Notes: generated from the letters alone by a model not told the origin. Counted from the first letter of the stretch, positions 1 to 5,119 are shown. The stretch is 9,593 bases of DNA from Actinomycetota bacterium (GCA_903970355.1 CAJCIF010000298.1:1-9593), one strand, 5' to 3'. Numbers and translations are program-made.

Positions 1-1
1 A

Positions 2-412
2 TCGGCTACAGCAGAAAACGTTGTGCGGTATCTCAATCCTATTCTCAATGGCTGGGCAAACTACTACAAGCACGTCGTTAGCAAACAGACATTTGCTTAT
101 GTAGACTCTCAACTCTGGAAAGCTCTCTGGAGCTGGGTTCTGCGTCGTCATCATAAGAAAGGAATCTTCTGGGTCAAGAAGAAATACTTCATGTTTTCCC
201 ATGGAAGAACTTGGAGATTCTTCGCTGCCTGCCGGGACTCACAGGGACAAAGGTTGATTATGAAAGTGACGAATATCACTACCATACCAATCCGGCGTCA
301 TGTCAAAGTTAAAGGCACAGCTAGCCCCGACGACCCTAATTTGGTGGCATATTGGGTTAAAAGATTAGCCCGTGTGAAAATGTCATTAGCTGCGGTGAGC
401 TTGGATGCTTGA
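2..412 (+). CDS. ltrA: Group II intron reverse transcriptase/maturase, C-terminal fragment lacking the HNH domain
   Basis: This is the C-terminal part of an intron-encoded protein; the frame is open to the left edge, so the start and the RT domain are outside. The stretch around LNPILNGWANYYKH, a Trp-rich segment (ALWSWVLRRHH) and the HVKVKGTASPDDPNL segment are typical of the group II maturase-specific domain X, which binds intron RNA for splicing. In RT-X-En proteins the segment around YW.KR is followed by about 60-70 residues of HNH endonuclease with CxxC pairs. Here it is followed by only about 15 residues without any Cys pair, and the TGA stop (410-412) overlaps the first two bases of domain V. 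The HNH part therefore seems deleted, with the frame fused to the domain IV tail. Splicing could survive; second-strand cleavage by this protein could not. Confidence 0.88.
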   Translation, partial: SATAENVVRYLNPILNGWANYYKHVVSKQTFAYVDSQLWKALWSWVLRRHHKKGIFWVKKKYFMFSHGRTWRFFAACRDSQGQRLIMKVTNITTIPIRRHVKVKGTASPDDPNLVAYWVKRLARVKMSLAAVSLDA

Positions 413-444
413 GCCGCTTGCGGGAAAACTCGCACGAGCGGTTC
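411..444 (+). ncRNA. Group II intron domain V
   Basis: This 34-nt hairpin matches the conserved catalytic domain V: it opens with GAGCCG and closes with CGGTTC, carries the AGC catalytic triad at 412-414, and has an upper stem GCGGG/CTCGC. The apical loop is AAAA rather than the common GAAA tetraloop, so the tertiary contact made by that loop may be weaker. The identification is firm because sequence, length and position just before domain VI all agree. Confidence 0.92.
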
Positions 445-447
445 TTA

Positions 448-486
448 GGGGAGGAGACTACGGCGACGTATGTCTCCTTACCCGAC
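448..486 (+). ncRNA. Group II intron domain VI with branch-point A480
   Basis: The stem is built from GGG (448-450) with CCC (481-483), G451 with T479, and AGGAGAC (452-458) with GTCTCCT (472-478). It is capped by TACG (459-462) and CGTA (467-470) around a GCGA (GNRA) tetraloop. A480 is left unpaired inside the helix, exactly where the lariat branch-point adenosine is expected. A three-nucleotide linker (445-447) separates it from domain V. The RNA core looks intact. Confidence 0.9.
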
Positions 487-534
487 TATCAGACGCTTGG
501 TCAGTGGCATACTTATCTGCCGAATGGCCGCTTG

Positions 535-909
535 CTAAAGTAAGTATTCAAGCCCTTTCTTGTCGATCAGACTTAATAGCTTCAAAGCTATATTATCCGG
601 CTTTCTAGCACCCGTCTCCCACTTTTGTAGGGCTGACGGCGATGTGTTCATGTAGGCAGCAAATACTCCTTGACTCGCCTTGCACCGTTCCCGGATACCC
701 TTTATTTGCCTCGGTGTGTAATTTGATACTTTTGGCAGGCAAAGAACATCGAATTCACGCATAGTAGTCTGATTGATCGCACCAGAGGCATAGAGATCTT
801 TCGCTGTTTCATAGACCACTTCCGTGATACGGCTTTTCTTTGCAGCACCATTTTTCTTGGTCGTTGTCCGCGTCTTCTTGCTCGTCGCTGATTTAATTGT
901 TGCTTTCAT
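535..909 (-). CDS. higA: HigA-type antitoxin, XRE-family HTH regulator
   Basis: Predicted 124-residue antitoxin that would neutralise the adjacent RelE/HigB-like toxin and repress the operon. Residues about 66-105 form an XRE helix-turn-helix: the RERCKASQGVFAAYMNTS segment followed by LQKWETGARKP is the hallmark Q..FA...S...WE.G...P pattern. Residues 28-60 (helices and a 'G.I...TMREFD' segment) match COG2944-type antitoxins paired with COG4737 toxins. The first 27 residues are unusually rich in Lys, Arg and Thr (ten basic residues), possibly a flexible nucleic-acid-binding or protease-sensitive tail. The ATG lies 17 nt inside the end of the toxin gene, indicating translational coupling, and is preceded by a perfect 9-nt Shine-Dalgarno. 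The paired toxin makes the role assignment fairly secure. Confidence 0.88.
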   Translation of the reverse strand: MKATIKSATSKKTRTTTKKNGAAKKSRITEVVYETAKDLYASGAINQTTMREFDVLCLPKVSNYTPRQIKGIRERCKASQGVFAAYMNTSPSALQKWETGARKPDNIALKLLSLIDKKGLEYLL

Positions 910-1279
910 CTTCCCTCACCTCCTGCAATGCACCAGTCTTGAGTGCTTTATTGATCTCCGGCTCTTTCATGCCTAGAAGCGTGTTTGCCAATAGCTTGAA
1001 CTCCTGAAGTTCCTTTTTGCTAATGTTGTCGGCATCCTTTTTGGCGAATACATAAACACAGAAAATGTTGACGGCGCTTGCTTTGTAGACCAATATTGTG
1101 CGGAGTCCGCCACTCTTTCCTTTGCTCCCTAAAGCGATGCGCTTCTTTACTAAGTTGCCGCCTAACTCGGCATCAACTAGGCCACTGCGGACTTCTTTCA
1201 CCGCACGTTTAAGAGCACTGTCGGTCAGTCCTTCGGATTTGGCATCCTTAGCGAAAGCCCGTGTCTTCATAATGCTCAT
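893..1279 (-). CDS. higB: RelE/HigB-family toxin of a type II TA system
   Basis: Predicted 128-residue toxin of the RelE-like PF06296/COG4737 group, whose members act as translation-blocking mRNA interferases. Diagnostic segments are the N-terminal 'RAFAKDAK' helix, ELGGNLVKKRIA (38-49) and GKSGGLRTILVY (54-65); the Lys/Arg-rich KKR..GKSGG.R stretch is the conserved core of the family. Then come a hydrophobic strand pair with AKKDADNIS and a C-terminal helix ending 'GAL.EV'. The gene precedes its antitoxin, the reversed order usual for HigBA, with a 17-nt overlap. The predicted transcription start falls on or next to the ATG at 1279 and no Shine-Dalgarno is visible, so the toxin may be translated from a leaderless mRNA. 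A second in-frame ATG at 1270 is a plausible alternative start with a 9-nt leader. Confidence 0.88.
   Translation of the reverse strand: MSIMKTRAFAKDAKSEGLTDSALKRAVKEVRSGLVDAELGGNLVKKRIALGSKGKSGGLRTILVYKASAVNIFCVYVFAKKDADNISKKELQEFKLLANTLLGMKEPEINKALKTGALQEVREDESNN
916..924 (-). promoter_or_regulatory. Perfect Shine-Dalgarno of the antitoxin
   Basis: On the minus strand the sequence reads AGGAGGTGA, nine consecutive bases complementary to the 16S rRNA 3' end, six nucleotides before the antitoxin ATG. It fixes that start codon. It lies inside the toxin coding region and is far stronger than anything before the toxin start, which suggests excess antitoxin synthesis from the shared mRNA. Confidence 0.85.
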
Positions 1280-1285
1280 TTTTTA

Positions 1286-1314
1286 AGTATAACACTATGT
1301 GCTATAGATTTCAA
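1286..1314 (-). promoter_or_regulatory. Sigma-70-type promoter of the toxin-antitoxin operon
   Basis: Minus-strand -35 box TTGAAA (1309-1314) and -10 box TATACT (1286-1291) are separated by exactly 17 nt; each differs from consensus at one position. Six bases separate the -10 box from the A of the toxin ATG, so the expected start of transcription is at or within a few bases of that codon. This is the best promoter seen in the window. Confidence 0.75.
1288..1306. promoter_or_regulatory. Imperfect palindrome overlapping the TA promoter, candidate operator
   Basis: The 19-bp sequence, minus strand TATAGCACATAGTGTTATA, is an imperfect inverted repeat of the form TATA-n-CAC-nnn-GTG-n-TATA. It fills the spacer and overlaps the -10 box of the toxin promoter. 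An XRE-type antitoxin dimer usually binds such a site to repress its own operon. The assignment rests on symmetry and position only. Confidence 0.55.
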
Positions 1315-1356
1315 GTTGTCGCGCTAGAGCAAGATGCATAACAACGAATGGCTGAA

Positions 1357-1372
1357 CAAGTGAAATCACTTG
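1357..1372. repeat. Short inverted repeat between divergent genes
   Basis: CAAGTGA and TCACTTG form a 7-bp perfect inverted repeat with two bases between. It lies in the 127-bp gap between the toxin operon and the next plus-strand gene. There is no T-tract, so it is not an obvious terminator; a protein-binding site for the downstream gene is possible. Nothing else can be supported in this gap. Confidence 0.35.
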
Positions 1373-1406
1373 CTCCACGCTGCCCCAAAAATGCATTGGC
1401 AGAGCA

Positions 1407-1787
1407 ATGAGGTCTCGAAATGCTCACGGGATGGACTTGCTGCTTTCCAAGAAAAGAGACATAATCACAGTTATGCGTCACTCGGCTAATTCTATCCCCG
1501 AGCCAACCAAAAGAAAGATCCTGTCGTACCTAGGAGCTTCTGTTTTACTTGAACTGCCGGCATGGTTTATTGACTCTCTTCACACAAATGATCCAGCTCT
1601 GACAGCACTTATGTGGGGAACTGCCCTAGCGGGTGGTGTCTTGTATTATCTCGCCGGTTCAATGGTACGAAGTGCCAAAGGTATGCAGAATTCGTTATGG
1701 GTGCTCGTTGTTTACGCAATTCCATTTCTTGTAATTTTGTATCTCACTCTGCATTCAGATACATCTAACAAAACAAGCGAAACATAA
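1407..1787 (+). CDS. Small membrane protein with three predicted helices, unknown function
   Basis: Up to 126 residues, with three hydrophobic stretches: around SYLGASVLLELPAWFI, around LMWGTALAGGVLYYLAG, and around LWVLVVYAIPFLVILYLTL. It should be an inner-membrane protein; the family is not recognised. The start is uncertain. ATGs at 1407, 1431 and 1473 are in frame and none has a strong Shine-Dalgarno; the last would leave a 104-residue protein starting just before the first helix and would put the 16-nt motif at 1452-1467 in the leader. The next gene starts 8 nt after this stop, so the two are probably co-transcribed. Architecture and short identities (P.TKR, then a His and PA before the second helix) suggest distant kinship with the protein at 4853-5059. 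Confidence 0.6.
   Translation: MRSRNAHGMDLLLSKKRDIITVMRHSANSIPEPTKRKILSYLGASVLLELPAWFIDSLHTNDPALTALMWGTALAGGVLYYLAGSMVRSAKGMQNSLWVLVVYAIPFLVILYLTLHSDTSNKTSET
1452..1467 (+). repeat. 16-nt repeat AAAAGAGACATAATCA, first copy
   Basis: An exact second copy lies at 4788-4803. Both occur shortly before, or at the beginning of, a gene for a small membrane protein. A 16-nt exact match is unlikely by chance in a window of this size. It may mark shared ancestry or a shared control site. Confidence 0.5.
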
Positions 1788-1795
1788 TAGAGAGA

Positions 1796-2284
1796 ATGCT
1801 ACCTGAAGAAGATAATTGGATCATAAGATCAATCAGACAAAGAGTTGCTACCTGGAGCTCTCGAACTGAGACTGCTAGACAAATGGGTGATGATCAACTT
1901 CTCCGAAAGGCTTTAAAGTACAAAGCCAGGTATGAGACGCAGTTGGCCGAATTTCTGCAACTTGAAGCTGAATGTGATCAACGAGAGCAGCAAGAATCCA
2001 AGCTGGACTCCGAAAATGAACAAGTCTGCCGCTGGTGCACACTGTTCAAAGATCTTCCCGAATGCATGGGCAATTATGATTTTATGCAATCTTCGGAGAT
2101 TATATCTGATGCCATAGCTGCTATGGGAATCACTGTCGCTGATCTAGAAAAGATGGAAGAAGGTTATGCTAGTGGCTCCAAAGAAACTGTCGCATGCGAC
2201 GAATGTCGAGCGCAGCATAGTAAAAATCTCGCGATGTTGACGCGTATGAGGCAGGTGGCTCAAGAAGGATCAAAGAAAACATAA
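1796..2284 (+). CDS. Hypothetical protein with two CxxC pairs, possible zinc binder
   Basis: This 162-residue protein has no signal peptide or membrane segment and is probably cytoplasmic. Residues about 8-75 are charged and helical (segment LLRKALKYKARYETQLAEFL, then Glu/Gln-rich), likely a helical hairpin or coiled coil. Cys78-x2-Cys81, Cys90, and Cys134-x2-Cys137 could together hold one zinc ion, as in split zinc-ribbon proteins, although the pairs are 52 residues apart. The family is not recognised. The start ATG follows AGAGAG closely and lies 8 nt after the preceding stop, which supports an operon with the membrane protein. The end overlaps an open frame that leads into the next gene. 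Confidence 0.6.
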   Translation: MLPEEDNWIIRSIRQRVATWSSRTETARQMGDDQLLRKALKYKARYETQLAEFLQLEAECDQREQQESKLDSENEQVCRWCTLFKDLPECMGNYDFMQSSEIISDAIAAMGITVADLEKMEEGYASGSKETVACDECRAQHSKNLAMLTRMRQVAQEGSKKT

Positions 2285-2316
2285 GAACATTAGCAGACAC
2301 TCTCGATTCAAAGGGC

Positions 2317-2715
2317 TTGGCTGAGCCAAATACAACACCGTTCCGGAAATTTTGCAAGTTGATCAAGAGACCTAAAGTGGTTTGGGAAAAGGAAGCTGCG
2401 CACTATGGTGCAGACCTGGATCGCGTGCAGGGTTGGGATGCTTTCTCAGAATTGTACCTGGACAGCTATAGGACAGAGCCCGAGCTGGAACATTTGGGCG
2501 AACTAATAGCTGACAGTCCTTTTTCAAATGAAGAGCTGGAGCACATTCTGCTATGTGAAGTTGCTCCGGTATGCGCACCGAATCTTCTCTGCTGGCCAGG
2601 GGGAGAATGGGCACTATTTCCGCCTGACGAGCTCATTCCAAATTGTCTCAAGCATCAGCTCTCAAATCCGTGGCAGGTAACAGGAAGCCCTTATTGTCGT
2701 TCCTCGGCTCGCTGA
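2317..2715 (+). CDS. DUF7079-like hypothetical protein, start uncertain
   Basis: About 132 residues from a TTG start. The pattern AFSELYLD (a small acidic helix), then L.ELIADSPFSNEELEHIL, then EVAPV..PNL...GGEWALF resembles the DUF7079 family, small cytoplasmic proteins of unknown role; this match is from memory and moderately sure. The start is problematic: TTG 2317 has AGGG only two bases before it, and the frame is open back to 2224 without any ATG or GTG. At 2281 an ATA codon overlaps the TAA stop of the upstream gene (ATAA), in the position where an ATGA overlap would be expected, with AAGGA about 11 nt before. Either a rare ATA start, a lost ATG or the TTG could be right. Confidence 0.55.
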   Translation: MAEPNTTPFRKFCKLIKRPKVVWEKEAAHYGADLDRVQGWDAFSELYLDSYRTEPELEHLGELIADSPFSNEELEHILLCEVAPVCAPNLLCWPGGEWALFPPDELIPNCLKHQLSNPWQVTGSPYCRSSAR

Positions 2716-2808
2716 TATATTCAGACCCATATCTGTTGCTAAAGCGTGTTGAACGAATACGCACCAGCCGCTAATTTGAAGATGCCGGGCTGTTGCCAGG
2801 CGAATATA

Positions 2809-2924
2809 ACGGATGGTATCTGACTTAAACTGAACGCGCGCACTTGCGTGGGCCGACACCATCCTAGACGCACCGCAAATGGTGCTCAAATTTGCCTAAC
2901 CACGTCGGAGGCGCTATAAAAAAA
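2809..2924 (+). repeat. Dispersed non-coding repeat, copy A (116 nt)
   Basis: This fills most of the gene-free stretch 2716-3039. It aligns with 5120-5311 with one mismatch over the first 31 nt (2809-2839) and six over the following ~85 nt (2840-2924), but lacks the 77-nt block found in copy B. It can form GCACC/GGTGC (2870-2874 with 2881-2885) or, alternatively, GCAAAT/ATTTGC (2875-2880 with 2890-2895). It ends in GGAGGCGCTATAAA plus an A run. No open frame in it looks coding. It lies upstream of the cysteine-peptidase candidate, as copy B lies upstream of a secreted protein, so it may be a mobile 5' regulatory element or a small RNA. No other element was recognised in this gap except the hairpin at 3012-3035. 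Confidence 0.8.
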
Positions 2925-3011
2925 GGAACCGTATCCTAAATTCTCAGACCCGTTTTTATGCGTTTGAATCCGAGTGCGGATAGTAGCGTGATGCCACCGT
3001 TCTGTCACGAT

Positions 3012-3035
3012 AACTGACTAGGATTTAGTCAAGTT
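3012..3035 (+). other. Hairpin just before the peptidase-like gene
   Basis: AACTGACTA (3012-3020) can pair with TAGTC-A-AGTT (3026-3035), a nine-pair stem with one bulged A and a 5-nt loop. It ends 5 nt before the TTG and 17 nt before the ATG candidate start of the next gene. There is no T-tract, so a leader structure affecting translation is more plausible than a terminator. Confidence 0.35.
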
Positions 3036-3051
3036 CCGGTTGGTTACGGCA

Positions 3052-3819
3052 ATGAATTGCGAAACGGCTTCAAGAGAAAATTACGAACCTAAAACGATCA
3101 CAGATGCTAAGCCAGGATCGAATGCGCTCTCAAGCAATCAAGACATGTACGCGGCACGAAACCTGTTTGCCCAACCAAAACTTGATTCAACTGAACCCCC
3201 CTTTATCGATTTTGGAAACGTTCAAAGTCTCTACGAAAATACAAAATCGTCTGATCGTATTTTGATAGCAAAGTCGGAAGATCAAGCCGAGCGTCCGAAA
3301 GAAACGGATCAAAGTTTTGTGCCGCCTGTTTCGCAAGAAAAAATTACTTCGGTCGCTGAGAAGCTTGGTCATGATCCACACAGATGGGAAAGCCGCACAA
3401 CTGGCAAATGTAACGTCTACCTAGACGCCGTGATGCAGGGTTGTGGTATGCCTCGACCATGGACAGAAACGGGCATACTAAGTTGCGAAAAGTTAGATCA
3501 GATGCTGGCCAATGATTCAAGGTATGAGTGTCCTTGGAAAACCGACTATTCAAGCGATTCTGCCTATCAGACGGCCTACAGCAATTGGGCCTATTTCAAG
3601 CCCCAAGCCGGAGATATCCTAATCTGGGCAACAAATATGGCTGTGCATGCAGCGATCGCTGATGGGAATGGTAACGTCTACTACGCTGGTGCCCGTGACC
3701 CAAGGAAACATGGTTTTGGGCACACAAAGATCGAAAATTTCACGGGCACTGCACCCGCTAATGAAACAAACTACGGCCCACCCACTTCGGTCTACCGCTA
3801 TGAGAATCTGGAGCCTTAG
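3052..3819 (+). CDS. CHAP/NlpC-like cysteine peptidase domain protein
   Basis: 255 residues. The first ~95 residues are polar and low in hydrophobics, probably disordered. The C-terminal part has a papain-like layout: Cys120 in GKCNVYLDAVM at the head of a helix, GDILIW (187-192), and His199 in VHAAIADGNGNVYYAG at a strand start. Cys and His in these settings are the catalytic pair of CHAP and NlpC/P60 enzymes, which cut peptidoglycan peptides. A third polar catalytic residue cannot be assigned. There is no signal peptide, so export would need another route, or the substrate is intracellular. A TTG at 3040 would add four residues. The stop shares TTAG with the convergent gene. The fold call is motif-based; the exact family is unknown. 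Confidence 0.6.
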   Translation: MNCETASRENYEPKTITDAKPGSNALSSNQDMYAARNLFAQPKLDSTEPPFIDFGNVQSLYENTKSSDRILIAKSEDQAERPKETDQSFVPPVSQEKITSVAEKLGHDPHRWESRTTGKCNVYLDAVMQGCGMPRPWTETGILSCEKLDQMLANDSRYECPWKTDYSSDSAYQTAYSNWAYFKPQAGDILIWATNMAVHAAIADGNGNVYYAGARDPRKHGFGHTKIENFTGTAPANETNYGPPTSVYRYENLEP

Positions 3820-4307
3820 AATTTGACCGTATACTCAAGCTTCGGGAGCTCTACGTCTTCCACCCACAAATAAACATTGTAAGTTCCGTTCTTTATGCCA
3901 TCCATCAGGAATTCTTTGTAAATGGCACCGTTGATAGGTGTTTCATAGGTCCCACCTCCCTTTCTTGGTGTCATTTTGCCGAGATTAAAAGGCGCATCGA
4001 CGCCTTGAAAGATCCGTACTTTTTCTCGATCAGTCTTGAGGCGAATTCTATATCCGTAACCAAAAGCTTTCTGGTTGGCGATATGTTTGGCTAAGGGTAT
4101 GAATTTATATTCGTTTGGCTTCATCCGTTCATCGAGAGGACCGTATCCCGAGGGAAACTTGCCGAAGTCTACTGACTCTACTATCAAATCAGGCGCTATT
4201 ACCTTGAGTGGCGCGGTTTCTTTTGCGCTACTTGTACAATACAAACTGGCAAGTCCAAACGCGATAAAGGCAGCAAAAATCCGTTTCTGCATAGAAAACT
4301 TGTTCAT
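3816..4307 (-). CDS. Exported hypothetical protein, possible DUF3859-like fold
   Basis: About 163 residues. A basic N-terminus, a hydrophobic core (IFAAFIAFGLASLYC) and a small-residue stretch (TSSAKE) form a Sec signal peptide, so the protein is periplasmic or secreted; the Cys is not in a clear lipobox. The mature part has alternating strand-like segments, an IPL motif, AFGYGYRIRLKT and, near the end, NGTYNVYLWVEDVELPKLEYTV. The order 'IPL...FGY.....W......K.EYTV' is reminiscent of DUF3859 beta-sandwich proteins, but the match is weak. In-frame ATGs at 4334, 4322 and 4292 are alternatives; none has a clear Shine-Dalgarno, and 4307 was chosen because it gives a normal signal peptide. A TATACT sequence at 4356-4361 (minus strand) could be its -10 box, without a good -35. 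Confidence 0.6.
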   Translation of the reverse strand: MNKFSMQKRIFAAFIAFGLASLYCTSSAKETAPLKVIAPDLIVESVDFGKFPSGYGPLDERMKPNEYKFIPLAKHIANQKAFGYGYRIRLKTDREKVRIFQGVDAPFNLGKMTPRKGGGTYETPINGAIYKEFLMDGIKNGTYNVYLWVEDVELPKLEYTVKF

Positions 4308-4431
4308 CTGCAAGTAATACATTCCCAAATGCAAAGGTACCGTAGTTTTCGATCTAGTATAGCGAGTGAATATTTCACGCCTTCATCGAGAGCCTTATGG
4401 CAAAATGGTATCAGGTCTCAGGAGGCTGTCT

Positions 4432-4698
4432 ATGCAATCGAGATTATGGTTGCCAATTATTGCAGTCGTGGCCTTAGCTATGTGCGTTCCAGCAGTAGCT
4501 GAAGAAACGAACGTTCTTCAGGCTCTCTCAAGTACTCATCGGGATTGCAAGTTAGTCGGACACTTTTATGTTCCTACGTGGCTAGCAGCAGAAAAGGCAT
4601 ATAATTATAAAGACGTAAAAGACTATGGGGAAGGCTACTCTAAAAATAAGTGGTATTTGGATAGCCCCCCTGATGCAATTGGAGATTTCGGGTTGTGA
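4432..4698 (+). CDS. Small exported hypothetical protein
   Basis: 88 residues. The ATG is fixed by AGGAGG (4420-4425) six bases before it; an in-frame GTG at 4366 has no such site. A signal peptide with core LWLPIIAVVALAMC and AVA-EE as probable signal peptidase I site puts the ~65-residue mature protein outside the cytoplasm. The mature part is rich in Tyr, Lys and Asp (YNYKDVKDYGEGYSKNKWYLD) and no family is recognised. Past the TGA stop the same frame continues for 15 sense codons (DHSEWRTPKSDMPEQ) to a TAA at 4744-4746, so a nonsense mutation that shortened the protein is possible. It is transcribed divergently from the preceding exported protein. Confidence 0.6.
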   Translation: MQSRLWLPIIAVVALAMCVPAVAEETNVLQALSSTHRDCKLVGHFYVPTWLAAEKAYNYKDVKDYGEGYSKNKWYLDSPPDAIGDFGL

Positions 4699-4787
4699 GA
4701 TCACTCGGAGTGGCGTACCCCAAAAAGTGATATGCCAGAGCAATAAATCCTTGGGATGCCCTTATGGTTGGCTTGCCGCAAAACTGA

Positions 4788-4803
4788 AAAAGAGACATAA
4801 TCA
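4788..4803 (+). repeat. 16-nt repeat AAAAGAGACATAATCA, second copy
   Basis: Identical to 1452-1467. It lies 49 nt before the start of the small membrane protein at 4853, in a 154-bp gap with no other recognisable element. Upstream of it the sequence GGCTTGCCGC also loosely resembles the DNA before the first copy. Confidence 0.5.
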
Positions 4804-4852
4804 AGCTTCTCGGAGAGGGTATATAAACAGCGGTTAGATCTGTCCGTAAAAA

Positions 4853-5059
4853 ATGAAATCGAAACAAAAGCAGCCGATGACTAAGAGACAGGCAATTCTT
4901 TGGGGAGTAGCCTCTCTCATTTGCCAAGGCATCTACGACCTGTGTACCATTCACTATCCTGCAATCGTCCGCGATATTTTTGTAGGGATTTTTGTTGGAC
5001 TGAGTATGTATTGGACGTCGGCTCTTATATTCAAATTGCAATCTAAGCGAAAGAACTAA
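4853..5059 (+). CDS. Small two-helix membrane protein, unknown function
   Basis: 68 residues: a Lys/Gln-rich N-terminus, a first hydrophobic helix (ILWGVASLICQGIYDLC), a short loop with HYPAIVRD, a second helix (IFVGIFVGLSMYWTSALIF) and a basic C-terminal tail (KLQSKRKN). By the positive-inside rule both ends should face the cytoplasm. There is no clear Shine-Dalgarno before the ATG; a second in-frame ATG at 4877 is possible. It looks like a shortened relative of the membrane protein at 1407-1787 (shared TKR before helix 1, His and PA before helix 2, and the same 16-nt motif nearby), but identity is low. The function is unknown. Confidence 0.55.
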   Translation: MKSKQKQPMTKRQAILWGVASLICQGIYDLCTIHYPAIVRDIFVGIFVGLSMYWTSALIFKLQSKRKN

Positions 5060-5119
5060 TACTCGGCACGCCTTGTTGTGGCTGTTGTCACAGCAGCTTC
5101 GCTACTCCGTTGAAACAAA

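Larger units (their letters stand above)
1..486 (+). mobile_element. Group II intron, 3' portion (5' part outside window)
   Basis: The window opens inside a group II intron, a self-splicing retroelement. Visible are the end of its reverse transcriptase/maturase (to 412), domain V (411-444) and domain VI (448-483), followed by the 3' terminal GAC at 484-486. Ending in AY (A485, C486) with the bulged adenosine A480 at position -7 is what family rules predict, so 486 is the inferred 3' splice site and 487 the first base of the 3' exon. The maturase sequence resembles the chloroplast-like class. The intron points toward the antitoxin gene and ends 48 nt beyond its stop codon. Domains I-III and the 5' splice site lie outside the window, so exon-binding sequences cannot be checked. 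Confidence 0.9.

Noticed and set aside
2271..2284. Programmed -1 frameshift between the CxxC protein and the DUF7079-like protein
   Set aside because: No X-XXY-YYZ slippery heptamer is present in the overlap and no strong downstream stem is evident.
2169..2889. Minus-strand open frames across 2169-2889
   Set aside because: They are complements of the plus-strand genes or of the repeat, have no ribosome binding sites and biased composition unlike real proteins.
4366..4378. GTGAA-TAT-TTCAC palindrome between divergent exported-protein genes as an operator
   Set aside because: The half-sites are only five bases and the nearby -10-like TATACT has no -35, so the case is too weak for a feature.
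4625..4837. Frame with a KLVGHFYVPTWLAA-like GCPYGWLAAK segment after the small exported protein
   Set aside because: It overlaps the exported protein in another frame, has no start signal, and the resemblance is too short to claim a duplicated or frameshifted gene.
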